Of a DNA stretch of 64,000 bases, positions 57,111 through 64,000 are shown one piece after another (position 1 is the stretch's first letter; each line of letters starts with the position of its first letter). A program made the position numbers and the translations under genes. The notes under the pieces were generated by a model. The model did not search any database. It was not told where the DNA came from and was given only the letters and a program-made list of their open reading frames with translations. The DNA comes from Paenibacillus cellulosilyticus (GTDB taxonomy: Bacteria; Bacillota; Bacilli; Paenibacillales; Paenibacillaceae). Where the stretch lies: contig NZ_QGTQ01000029.1 in NCBI RefSeq assembly GCF_003182255.1, positions 17,510-81,509 of the forward strand. The letters are read 5' to 3'.

Positions 57111-60023
57111 ATGCATAAATCGATTTCGATCAAAGGTGCGCGGCAGAACAACCTGAAAAACATCTCCGTCGATATACCGCGCGATCAAATTACCGTTATT
57201 ACGGGCGTCAGCGGCTCTGGTAAATCAACGCTCGCCTTTGATGTCATCTATGGCGAAGGTCAGCGAAGATTTTTGGAATCGCTGTCATCGAGCTATGCGA
57301 AGCGTTATATCCCGCAGCTGAAGAAGCCTGATATCGATTACATAACCGGCTTGTCGCCAGTCGTATCCATTGAACAGAAGACTGGGACACCGAATCCTCG
57401 TTCCACGGTTGGAACCATGTCTGACATTTACGATTACGTACGCCTTTTGTTCGCAACGGTTGGTACTCCTCATTGTCCGCATTGTCGTGAAGCGCTCGCG
57501 GTGAAGACGCCGGCCCAGATCGCCGAGCATATCGTGACGAAGCTGGAAGGGAAGCTTGTTGAGATCTATGCGCCCGTGACCAAGCTTTATGGAGAAGATT
57601 ACTCCGTCCTGTTCGATGAGATCCGCGAGAAGGGGTACCGACTTTACCGGATTGACGGCGTAATTCATGATGCGAGCAATAACATCGAGCTGGATGAACA
57701 TACCGAGTATGAAATGAAGGTGTTAGTCGATAAGTTTCTGGTTAGTCGCGAGATCTATAAATCTCTTGTACGGTCCGTCGAGGAAGGATTGAAGATAGGG
57801 GAAGGCTTCCTACATATAGCGGTTGACCGTGAAGAGCTAGAGGAGGATGAAGGGGAGGCTTTCTACCGCGACTTCGGCTGTGAGCAGCATCAGTTAGTCG
57901 TGGGGGAGCTGCTGCCGCACTACTTCTCTTTCAATGATGCAGATAGTGCATGTCGCACCTGTCTAGGTCTTGGCGTATATAAGTATGCGAAGCCGGAGCT
58001 TATGATTGACTATCCGGATCGAAGCATTCGCAGAGGTGCGCTTAGTGAACGTATCTACAAAATGAATAACCCCAAAGCATGGCGCAACATGGTCATCTAC
58101 AGCATGGCACAGCACTTCGGAGTAGATCTCGACGTATCGCTTCGCGAAATGTCGAAGCGCGATTACGATCTATTGTTTCACGGTACGAAAGGTGAGCGCT
58201 TCCCGTTCCTCGGAACAGAGACGAACGATCAGGCACCATGGATTCAGCAGCATGTTGGGAAGATGTTCACGTTCGATGGTATCGTCGGCGATATCGATCG
58301 CTGGTACCGGAACTCGCGGAAGAAGCAGGATGTGAAGGGCTACGAGGAAAGCATGTTTAAGAAAGTAATGGTCGAGCATACATGTCCGGAATGCAGTGGT
58401 ACGAAGCTGAAGCCAGAGCGTCTGCTCGTGACGATTGGCGGCATGACGGTCCACGAAGCTTGTACAATGCCGATTGACGAGCTGCTGCCTCGACTTCATA
58501 GTCTTGTGATTCCTGAGCGATTGCAGTCGGTTGGCGTACCGATTCTGCACGAGCTGGCGGGACGGATTAAGCTGCTCATCGATATTGGTATCGGCTATCT
58601 GAGCTTGAACCGTCGATCAGACTCAATCTCTGGCGGTGAAGCCCAGCGGATCCGGTTGTCGACTCAGATAGGCTCTGGTCTGATGGGCATGCTGTATGTA
58701 CTTGACGAGCCGAGCATCGGACTGCATCCACGAGATGGACGTAAAGTGATTGAGACGCTGAAGAAACTTCGTGATACAGGTAACACAGTCATTGTCGTCG
58801 AGCATGACGTTGAGACGATTGCAGAGGCCGATCATGTGATTGAGATCGGTCCTGGACCAGGGATTCACGGTGGTAATATCGTCGCACAAGGAACGATTAA
58901 GGATTTGAGGAAGCATCCTGACTCATTGACGGGGCAATATCTGAGCGGAAGACGTACCATTCCTTTGCCAGCGAAACGTCGGCAGCCGGACGGACGTGTA
59001 TTGCGAATTGTCGGAGCGCGGGAGAATACACTGCGCAATATCGACGTTGACATTCCGCTTGGCATGTTCGTCTGCGCGACTGGCGTGTCGGGTTCCGGCA
59101 AGAGCAGTCTTATCAATCAAGTGCTCTATAAGAAGCTCGCTAACTTGTTCCAAGATGTTCGCATCATTCCAGGTGCGCATGATTCGCTGGAAGGGTACGA
59201 GCTGCTGTCGAACGTCATCAGCATCGACCAGTCACCGATCGGTCGCATGCCTACGTCCAATCCAGCCACATATGTCGGGTTGTTCGATCGTATTCGGACA
59301 TTATACGCCTCGCTGCCGGAGTCTGTTGAACGTGGATATACGGAAACGCAATTCAGCTTCAATGCTAAAGGTGGAAGGTGTGAGGAGTGCAAAGGATTCG
59401 GAACGATTACAACGGCACTTCAATTCATGCCTGACGTTGAGACGGTATGTCCATCGTGCAAAGGTGCGCGTTATACGTCTGAAACACTGGAGATCAAGTA
59501 CAGAGATAAGACGATCAACGACATATTGAGCATGTCGATAGAGGATGCCGAACCGTTCTTCCAAGACGAGAAGCTCGTTGCACACAAGCTAAACATCTTG
59601 AATCAGCTTGGGCTTGGTTACCTGCAGCTGGGACAATCGGCAACGATTATGTCCGGCGGCGAAGCGCAGCGGATCAAGCTAGCAGCGGAACTTGGCAAGA
59701 TTAAGCGCGGTGCGCATAATCTGTACATTCTCGACGAGCCTACGACGGGTCTTCATCTTGCAGATATCCAGAAGCTGCTCGACTGCCTCAATCGTCTCGT
59801 CGATGCGGGGCACACGGTGCTCGTCATTGAGCACAATCTCGATGTGATCAAGGTCGCGGATCATATCATCGATCTTGGGCCAGAAGCGGGACGCGGCGGT
59901 GGTCTGGTCGTCGCACAGGGTACCCCAGAGCAAGTAATGGCAGAATCAGCATCGCATACTGGCGCTTGTTTGAAGGCTTATTTACAGGAGCGGGGCGAAC
60001 TGCACGAAGTGCCTGTTGGATAA
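57111..60023 (+). CDS. UvrA paralog (excinuclease ABC subunit A-like)
   Basis: A 970-aa double-ABC protein with full UvrA layout. It has Walker A1 GVSGSGKST (~35), UvrB-binding domain (~125-245), zinc sites CPHC (~122) and CRTCLGLG, CPECSGTKL, signature SISGGEAQRIRLSTQIGSGLMG, Walker B YVLDEPSIGLHPRD, Walker A2 GVSGSGKSS (~660), zinc finger CEECKGFG...CPSCKGARY, signature 2 MSGGEAQRIKL and Walker B2 YILDEPTTGLHLAD. It diverges from canonical UvrA in SSSYAKRYIPQLKKPDIDYITGLSPVVSIEQKTGTPNPRSTVGTMSDIYDYVRLLFATVG. It is probably a second UvrA, possibly dedicated to damage or drug resistance, coupled to the nucleotidyltransferase gene. Confidence 0.85.
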   Translation: MHKSISIKGARQNNLKNISVDIPRDQITVITGVSGSGKSTLAFDVIYGEGQRRFLESLSSSYAKRYIPQLKKPDIDYITGLSPVVSIEQKTGTPNPRSTVGTMSDIYDYVRLLFATVGTPHCPHCREALAVKTPAQIAEHIVTKLEGKLVEIYAPVTKLYGEDYSVLFDEIREKGYRLYRIDGVIHDASNNIELDEHTEYEMKVLVDKFLVSREIYKSLVRSVEEGLKIGEGFLHIAVDREELEEDEGEAFYRDFGCEQHQLVVGELLPHYFSFNDADSACRTCLGLGVYKYAKPELMIDYPDRSIRRGALSERIYKMNNPKAWRNMVIYSMAQHFGVDLDVSLREMSKRDYDLLFHGTKGERFPFLGTETNDQAPWIQQHVGKMFTFDGIVGDIDRWYRNSRKKQDVKGYEESMFKKVMVEHTCPECSGTKLKPERLLVTIGGMTVHEACTMPIDELLPRLHSLVIPERLQSVGVPILHELAGRIKLLIDIGIGYLSLNRRSDSISGGEAQRIRLSTQIGSGLMGMLYVLDEPSIGLHPRDGRKVIETLKKLRDTGNTVIVVEHDVETIAEADHVIEIGPGPGIHGGNIVAQGTIKDLRKHPDSLTGQYLSGRRTIPLPAKRRQPDGRVLRIVGARENTLRNIDVDIPLGMFVCATGVSGSGKSSLINQVLYKKLANLFQDVRIIPGAHDSLEGYELLSNVISIDQSPIGRMPTSNPATYVGLFDRIRTLYASLPESVERGYTETQFSFNAKGGRCEECKGFGTITTALQFMPDVETVCPSCKGARYTSETLEIKYRDKTINDILSMSIEDAEPFFQDEKLVAHKLNILNQLGLGYLQLGQSATIMSGGEAQRIKLAAELGKIKRGAHNLYILDEPTTGLHLADIQKLLDCLNRLVDAGHTVLVIEHNLDVIKVADHIIDLGPEAGRGGGLVVAQGTPEQVMAESASHTGACLKAYLQERGELHEVPVG

Positions 60024-60039
60024 CGTGAATTAGATGAGG

Positions 60040-60078
60040 GAGAGCCGCTTGGAGATGGATAAGCGGTTCTCTTTATTT
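60040..60078 (+). terminator. Terminator of the uvrA-like gene
   Basis: GAGAGCCGCTT / AAGCGGTTCTC, 11-bp stem with one G-U, 10-nt loop, TTTATTTT. Confidence 0.85.
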
Positions 60079-60147
60079 TCAACATCGTTGTAGGTATGTT
60101 CGTGGCAATTGGATTCTACATATTGAATGAATATAAGGAGAAGGACA

Positions 60148-60972
60148 ATGAGTGAGAAAGATGTTGTTGATCAGACAAGCTCTCCGATCACGGTAACAAG
60201 CCTCGTACATGATCTTCGTCAATTAGGACTTCAACCAGGCGATCAAATTCTTGTTCACTCTTCCTTATCTAGTATGGGCTGGGTGTGCGGTGGAGCACAG
60301 GCAGTTATACAAGCACTGCTTGAAGTTGTTGGGGAGGAAGGAACGATAATTATGCCAGCACAGAGCACAGATTGGTCAGATCCTGCCGAATGGGCGCTTC
60401 CTCCAGTGCCTAAGGAATGGATCGATATTATTTATCGTGAAATGCCAGCCTTCGACCCTGCAATCACCCCGACAAGGTGCATGGGGCGTATTGCGGAACT
60501 ATTTCGTACGTATCCCAGGACGATTCGCTCGAATCATCCGCAAGTTTCCTTCTGCGCTAACGGCAAGCATGCGGCCTATCTGATGGCCGGCCATCCGTTA
60601 ACTCCTCAGTTCGGGAGCGATTCGCCATTGGGCAAGCTATACGAAATCAATGCAAAGGTACTGCTGCTTGGTGTTGACTACGATTCGTGTACAAGCTTCC
60701 ATCTGGCCGAAACAATGCTAAGCCATATGCCTACGAAGCAAATGGGTACGGCGATGATCGAGAATGGGGAACGCGCGTGGAAGTGGTTTACGGACTATGC
60801 CTACGACTCAGATGACTTCATCGCGCTGGGTGAGCAATATGAAGCACAACATCAAGTTAAACAAAGTAAGATTGGTCAAGCTGTTAGTAAAGTGCTAGAG
60901 CTCCAACAAGCTATACCTTTCGCAACCGATTGGCTGAAGCAAAACCGGATCTATGAGCAGCAGCTAGACTGA
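60148..60972 (+). CDS. AAC(3)-family aminoglycoside N-acetyltransferase-like protein
   Basis: 274 aa of the antibiotic N-acetyltransferase (AAC(3)/YokD) family: ILVHSSLSSMGWVCGGAQAVIQALLEVVGEEGTIIMPAQSTDWSDPAEW, RSNHPQVSFCANGKHAAYLM, GSDSPLGKLYEINAKVLLLGVDYDSCTSFHLAE (with the family's catalytic His). It uses acetyl-CoA to modify the 3-amino group of aminoglycosides or an unrelated amine. Chromosomal relatives are not always resistance enzymes. ATG 60148 follows GGAGAAGG. Confidence 0.85.
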   Translation: MSEKDVVDQTSSPITVTSLVHDLRQLGLQPGDQILVHSSLSSMGWVCGGAQAVIQALLEVVGEEGTIIMPAQSTDWSDPAEWALPPVPKEWIDIIYREMPAFDPAITPTRCMGRIAELFRTYPRTIRSNHPQVSFCANGKHAAYLMAGHPLTPQFGSDSPLGKLYEINAKVLLLGVDYDSCTSFHLAETMLSHMPTKQMGTAMIENGERAWKWFTDYAYDSDDFIALGEQYEAQHQVKQSKIGQAVSKVLELQQAIPFATDWLKQNRIYEQQLD

Positions 60973-61069
60973 AGGAACGTAAAGTACTGCTCTGGATAGT
61001 AACTATCATAGAGAATGACTATAGCCGGTAGACATATTACTGCAGACAAGTTATGTGGAGGTGGTCATA

Positions 61070-61828
61070 TTGACAGTCCGTAACAACGAGCTTTTTCTAA
61101 ACGATATAATGAAACTGATGGTACCTATAGAAGGCGGAACCATTGAATTACGCGATTATATGAATATGAATAAATGGCTAAGTTCTGATTACACCTTATC
61201 CGACCCGGGTAGAGGTAGTAAAAGAACGGTTATTACATGGACTGAAACGATCGAACCCTTCCATGTAATGAAGTATCCGGTAACCCAGCATTTGTATCAT
61301 TCCGTCATGTATGACCAAGAAGTAGAACCAATCATGAATACCCTGCCAATTACGGAAGTTTCGTGGCTAGACTCGATTGTCTTCTGTAATGAATTGTCCA
61401 GATTGTTTGGCCGAACCGAATGCTACACAATCACAAAAGAAAGTAAGAACACGATATTTAACGCCAAAACGAATGGTTTTCGATTATTATCAGACGCCGA
61501 ATGGCAGTATGCATGCAAAGCGGGAACGAAGGGCTATCGGTACGATGAAATCGATAAGATCGCATGGTATCAAGAAAACGCCAATGGATCCGTTCAACAA
61601 GTCGGAACACGGCTTCCTAATCCATGGGGGCTTTACGATATGATCGGAAATGTCTGGGAATGGTGTTGGGATCTCTATGATATTGAACGATATGGAGACT
61701 ATAGAGTGTTCCGGGGTGGCAGTTGGGCCGAGGTTGCCAACAATTGTGGTTCCACGGTTAGAAGGAAAAGCATGCCCGATTTCAAGATAGATGATCTCGG
61801 CTTTAGAGTAGCAATTACACAACCATGA
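61070..61828 (+). CDS. SUMF1 / formylglycine-generating-enzyme-like protein
   Basis: 252 aa. FGE-sulfatase fold: HVMKYPVTQHLYHSVMY (KYPVT entry motif), PITEVSWLDSIVFCNELSRLFGR, FRLLSDAEWQYACKAGTKG, NPWGLYDMIGNVWEWCWDLY, FRGGSWAE and DLGFRVA. The two active-site cysteines of true FGE are not both present in the RGGSW...PD segment (a single Cys, NNCGS), so cofactor-independent Cys oxidation is unlikely. No sulfatase gene is adjacent. TTG 61070, 6 nt after GGAGGTGG, is the likely start. AT-rich. Confidence 0.8.
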   Translation: MTVRNNELFLNDIMKLMVPIEGGTIELRDYMNMNKWLSSDYTLSDPGRGSKRTVITWTETIEPFHVMKYPVTQHLYHSVMYDQEVEPIMNTLPITEVSWLDSIVFCNELSRLFGRTECYTITKESKNTIFNAKTNGFRLLSDAEWQYACKAGTKGYRYDEIDKIAWYQENANGSVQQVGTRLPNPWGLYDMIGNVWEWCWDLYDIERYGDYRVFRGGSWAEVANNCGSTVRRKSMPDFKIDDLGFRVAITQP

Positions 61829-61882
61829 TAACGAAGGACAAGATCCTTTGAAATGCATATGAACATTGGTTTACGTTCCTTC

Positions 61883-61909
61883 CTCAGACGGATAAGTCTG
61901 AGTTTTTTT
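61883..61909 (+). terminator. Terminator of the SUMF1-like gene
   Basis: CTCAGAC / GTCTGAG, 7-bp stem, 6-nt loop, seven T. Confidence 0.85.
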
Positions 61910-61953
61910 GTTTTGGAGCTACCTTTTCTTTTGGAATGGAACATTTGATTCAC

Positions 61954-61994
61954 GATTTAAGTTTGATTTAAGTGAACTGCATTAGGATTTAATT
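61954..61994 (+). promoter_or_regulatory. 11-bp-phased direct repeats upstream of the beta-helix lipoprotein gene
   Basis: GATTTAAGT (61954-61962) and GATTTAAGT (61965-61973) repeat with an 11-bp period. A third related copy GATTTAATT is at 61986-61994, about two turns on. This is the spacing used by OmpR/PhoB-type response regulators. They lie 70-110 bp before the ATG. Confidence 0.45.
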
Positions 61995-62063
61995 AAGCCC
62001 TTGAGGCGGTAATGCTTTCATAAAAAACAGAAGATAGATTGACTATACGAGGAGTGTTCACTT

Positions 62064-63302
62064 ATGAAATCGAAAAAGATGAAAAAACTAAGCGCCATTA
62101 CGCTGGCGGCATTACTCACAGTAGCCGTTGTGGGATGCTCGAAGGCAGAGGTTAACACCGATACTTCTACTGCAACATCTCAAACAACAACAAATACGAC
62201 CGTGTCGTCAAACGAAACGTCGGCAGCAGCAGTTGAAACCGCCTCCCTTGACACATCGGAATTATTCAGTGATCGTGATTTGGAACAGACGGCAGATCTA
62301 ACAGCTGCCACACAGATTAATTTAGAAAGCGAACAAGATGTTACGCTAGATAAAGAAGGCGTATACGTCTTAAGTGGTGAAGTAGAGAATGTGACAGTAG
62401 TCGTTGATGCTCCAGAGGATGCCAAAGTTCAAGTTGTCCTTGATGGCGTAAGTATTACGAATGAAGATGCACCTGCTATTTATGTAAAAGAGGCGGATAA
62501 AGTATTCGTTACATCTACTGCTGACAGTGAGAACTATATGGAGGTTTCCGGAAGCTATGCTGCGGATGGTGATACTAACCTGGATGCTGTTATTTTCTCT
62601 AGAGCAGATTTGACCCTGAATGGAACTGGAAGTTTAGACATCGTATCTACTGAAGGGAATGGTATTTCTTCTAAGGATGATCTCAAAATTACAGGAGGAG
62701 AATATACGATTAAGTCATCTACAGATTCTCTTGAGGCCAATGATGCTATTTTGATCAGTGATGGAACGATTACAATCGATTCTGGTAAAGATGCGCTGAA
62801 TAGCAAGAACGATGAGGATACTACTCGTGGTTATATCTATATCAAAGGCGGGACATTGAATATTAAGGCAGCCGATGATGCTATTCGCGGCAACAGCTTC
62901 GTTCAAATTGATGGCGGCACGATCAATATAGAGAGCTGTGAGGAAGGCATCGAGGCAAACTCTATTAAGATCAATGATGGTCAGATTAAGATGTATGCCA
63001 ACAATGATGGCATCAATGCCTCGCAAAAAATTGATTCCGATGTCGTAATTGAAGTCAATGGCGGTACTATTGATGTCAGTATGGCCAGCGGTGATACGGA
63101 TGCATTTGATTCAAATGGTGATATTTATATTAATGGCGGAACGATTAATGTTGAAGCAGTTTCTGCCTTTGACGCGGATGGTACAGCGCAGTTGAATGGT
63201 GGCGATGTTACAGTCAATGGAGAGAAGATCACTGAAATTACCCAATCACATGGAGGTGGAGGTCCAGGCGGTGCAGGTGGTGGTAAAGGAATGCGTCAAT
63301 AA
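62064..63302 (+). CDS. Surface lipoprotein with right-handed beta-helix (carbohydrate-binding, Cthe_2159-like)
   Basis: 412 aa. Lipobox AVVGC (Cys ~25), then a Thr/Ser-rich linker (~28-60). A beta-helix follows, with repeated turns such as GTGSLDIVSTEGNGISSKDDLKITGGEYTI, SDGTITIDSGKDALNSKND, KGGTLNIKAADDAIRG, DGGTINIESCEEGIEAN and NGGTINVEAVSAFDADG. The tail is a glycine-rich HGGGGPGGAGGGKGMRQ. The family (DUF4353) includes a Clostridium polysaccharide-binding protein with calcium sites in the helix; adhesion or polysaccharide binding is the likely role. GAGGAG precedes the ATG. Confidence 0.85.
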   Translation: MKSKKMKKLSAITLAALLTVAVVGCSKAEVNTDTSTATSQTTTNTTVSSNETSAAAVETASLDTSELFSDRDLEQTADLTAATQINLESEQDVTLDKEGVYVLSGEVENVTVVVDAPEDAKVQVVLDGVSITNEDAPAIYVKEADKVFVTSTADSENYMEVSGSYAADGDTNLDAVIFSRADLTLNGTGSLDIVSTEGNGISSKDDLKITGGEYTIKSSTDSLEANDAILISDGTITIDSGKDALNSKNDEDTTRGYIYIKGGTLNIKAADDAIRGNSFVQIDGGTINIESCEEGIEANSIKINDGQIKMYANNDGINASQKIDSDVVIEVNGGTIDVSMASGDTDAFDSNGDIYINGGTINVEAVSAFDADGTAQLNGGDVTVNGEKITEITQSHGGGGPGGAGGGKGMRQ

Positions 63303-63360
63303 GTCATTGCTAGGCTATAATAAGAAAAGTGGAGAAAGAGAATAGATTCATGGAGAAAAA

Positions 63361-63387
63361 ATGGTTGTCATTCGACAGCCGTTTTTT
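63361..63387 (+). terminator. Terminator of the beta-helix lipoprotein gene
   Basis: ATGGTTGTC / GACAGCCGT, 9-bp stem with G-U pairs, 4-nt loop, six T. Beyond it (63390-63570) is AT-rich DNA with no gene that I can support. Confidence 0.8.
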
Positions 63388-63578
63388 CGTTCTTGTAGCC
63401 GTATTTCTGAGCTTTGATGTTATTATTCTTTGAATAAATCAATATAAATGATAAAAAGTAGTTGCAATATATGAACCGATCGTGATATATTCTAATTCCG
63501 GCCGAGAGATACGACGCCGATAAGCTTAATAGAATCGAGATTGAAGAAAACATCTTCAATATATGATTCAAAAAAAGC

Positions 63579-63607
63579 TTGCACGACACGCGGCCACATG
63601 ATATGAT
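63579..63607 (+). promoter_or_regulatory. rrn promoter P1
   Basis: TTGCAC (63579-63584), 17-bp spacer, TATGAT (63602-63607). First of two tandem promoters in front of 16S rRNA. Confidence 0.75.
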
Positions 63608-63641
63608 AGTGAACGTTGTCGAAACAAAACAAAAGAAATTA

Positions 63642-63670
63642 TTGACACACTGATTAACATCTGGTAAGAT
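63642..63670 (+). promoter_or_regulatory. rrn promoter P2
   Basis: TTGACA (63642-63647), 17-bp spacer, TAAGAT (63665-63670), 63 bp downstream of P1. Each promoter is followed within about 15 nt by GTTGTCGAAA. Confidence 0.85.
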
Positions 63671-63687
63671 GTAAAAGTTGTCGAAAT

Positions 63688-63702
63688 TGTTCTTTGAAAA
63701 CT
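63688..63702 (+). promoter_or_regulatory. boxA-like rRNA antitermination sequence
   Basis: TGTTCTTTGAAAACT, the usual Bacillales pre-16S leader element for Nus-factor antitermination, about 57 nt before mature 16S. Confidence 0.7.
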
Positions 63703-63758
63703 GAACAACGAGCGAAACTGTCAGTTTAAATGTTTTAAATGAGCTAAACAAGCACTTC

Positions 63759-64000
63759 TTTTATGGAGAGTTTGATCCTGGCTCAGGACGAACGCTGGCG
63801 GCGTGCCTAATACATGCAAGTCGAGCGGAGTTGATGAGGTGCTTGCACCTCTGACGCTTAGCGGCGGACGGGTGAGTAACACGTAGGCAACCTGCCTGCA
63901 GGACCGGGATAACATTCGGAAACGAATGCTAATACCGGATACGCGATTTCCTCGCATGAGGAGATCGGGAAAGACGGAGCAATCTGTCACCTGTAGATGG
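63759..64000 (+). rRNA. rrs: 16S ribosomal RNA, 5' part (continues past the window)
   Basis: TTATGGAGAGTTTGATCCTG followed by GCTCAGGACGAACGCTGGCG, and GGCGGACGGGTGAGTAACAC further on. These are the universal 27F region and the conserved first ~240 nt. Variable region V1 (GCGGAGTTGATGAGGTGC...) has a Paenibacillus-like look. Only the first ~242 nt lie in the window. Confidence 0.98.

Noticed and set aside
63368..63751. Minus-strand frame of 127 codons in the rRNA promoter region
   Set aside because: It runs antisense through both rrn promoters and the pre-16S leader, with AT-rich random composition.

Overview
The window looks like chromosomal DNA of a spore-forming Bacillota, most likely Paenibacillus or a close relative. 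The evidence is a 16S rRNA 5' end with a Bacillales-type sequence at the right edge, strong AGGAGG ribosome binding sites, sigma-A promoters with U-tract terminators, a T-box leader, an mmg-type (methylcitrate) operon, a GerN/NapA-type antiporter, an ypsA gene and CuAO-type stalk domains. I saw no insertion sequence, prophage, CRISPR array or tRNA gene.

Layout. 1-6.7 kb: 5' end of a secreted protein gene, a GH95 alpha-fucosidase, and a heterodimeric ABC exporter whose two halves have asymmetric ATP sites. 6.8-13.6 kb: mostly minus-strand single genes (an AT-rich unknown, a PCYCGC lipoprotein, a HAD hydrolase, a hypothetical, an MBL hydrolase) interleaved with plus-strand lactonase, DCC-family and metallophosphoesterase genes. 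13.9-19.5 kb: serine hydrolase, a two-peptidase operon, a small membrane protein, and an SRPBCC-ArsR pair with two tandem operators. 19.6-25.3 kb: CLC antiporter (minus), MarR-DHA2 efflux operon, DUF3895, GNAT and LysM proteins. 25.4-32 kb: Fe-S helicase, DUF6509, a second MurG, an antiporter preceded by a candidate attenuated leader, a PQQ-propeller protein, and the remnant of a GyrI-like gene. 32.2-38.7 kb: a T-box (specifier read as GCU, Ala) in front of an alanine-type transaminase, an MFS permease, YpsA, GNAT and an atypical IMP dehydrogenase. 38.8-44.2 kb: DUF3892, an L,D-transpeptidase behind a 16-bp inverted repeat, a squalene/phytoene synthase-like protein, HesB-like, transglutaminase-like, GNAT and thioredoxin genes.

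44.4-52.3 kb is a seven-gene operon equivalent to Bacillus mmgABC, prpB, mmgD and mmgE, with one extra acyl-CoA dehydrogenase at its head. Together these would oxidise short or branched acyl-CoAs and feed propionyl-CoA into the methylcitrate cycle. The extra dehydrogenase has lost its catalytic glutamate.

52.4-63.3 kb holds small accessory genes: NUDIX, GNAT, DinB, a lipoprotein, an epimerase, a nucleotidyltransferase paired with a UvrA paralog, an AAC(3)-type acetyltransferase, a SUMF1-family protein and a beta-helix lipoprotein. The window ends with tandem rrn promoters and the first ~240 nt of 16S rRNA.

The observations I rate highest are: a 41-nt element found twice, directly in front of the Shine-Dalgarno of two unrelated genes, with a hairpin, a possible SD-sequestering stem and an AUG-stop pair; a promoter-leader-terminator arrangement before the antiporter; the alanine T-box; and the catalytically degenerate acyl-CoA dehydrogenase next to an intact one. 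Several genes also appear to start at CTG (one perhaps at ATC).
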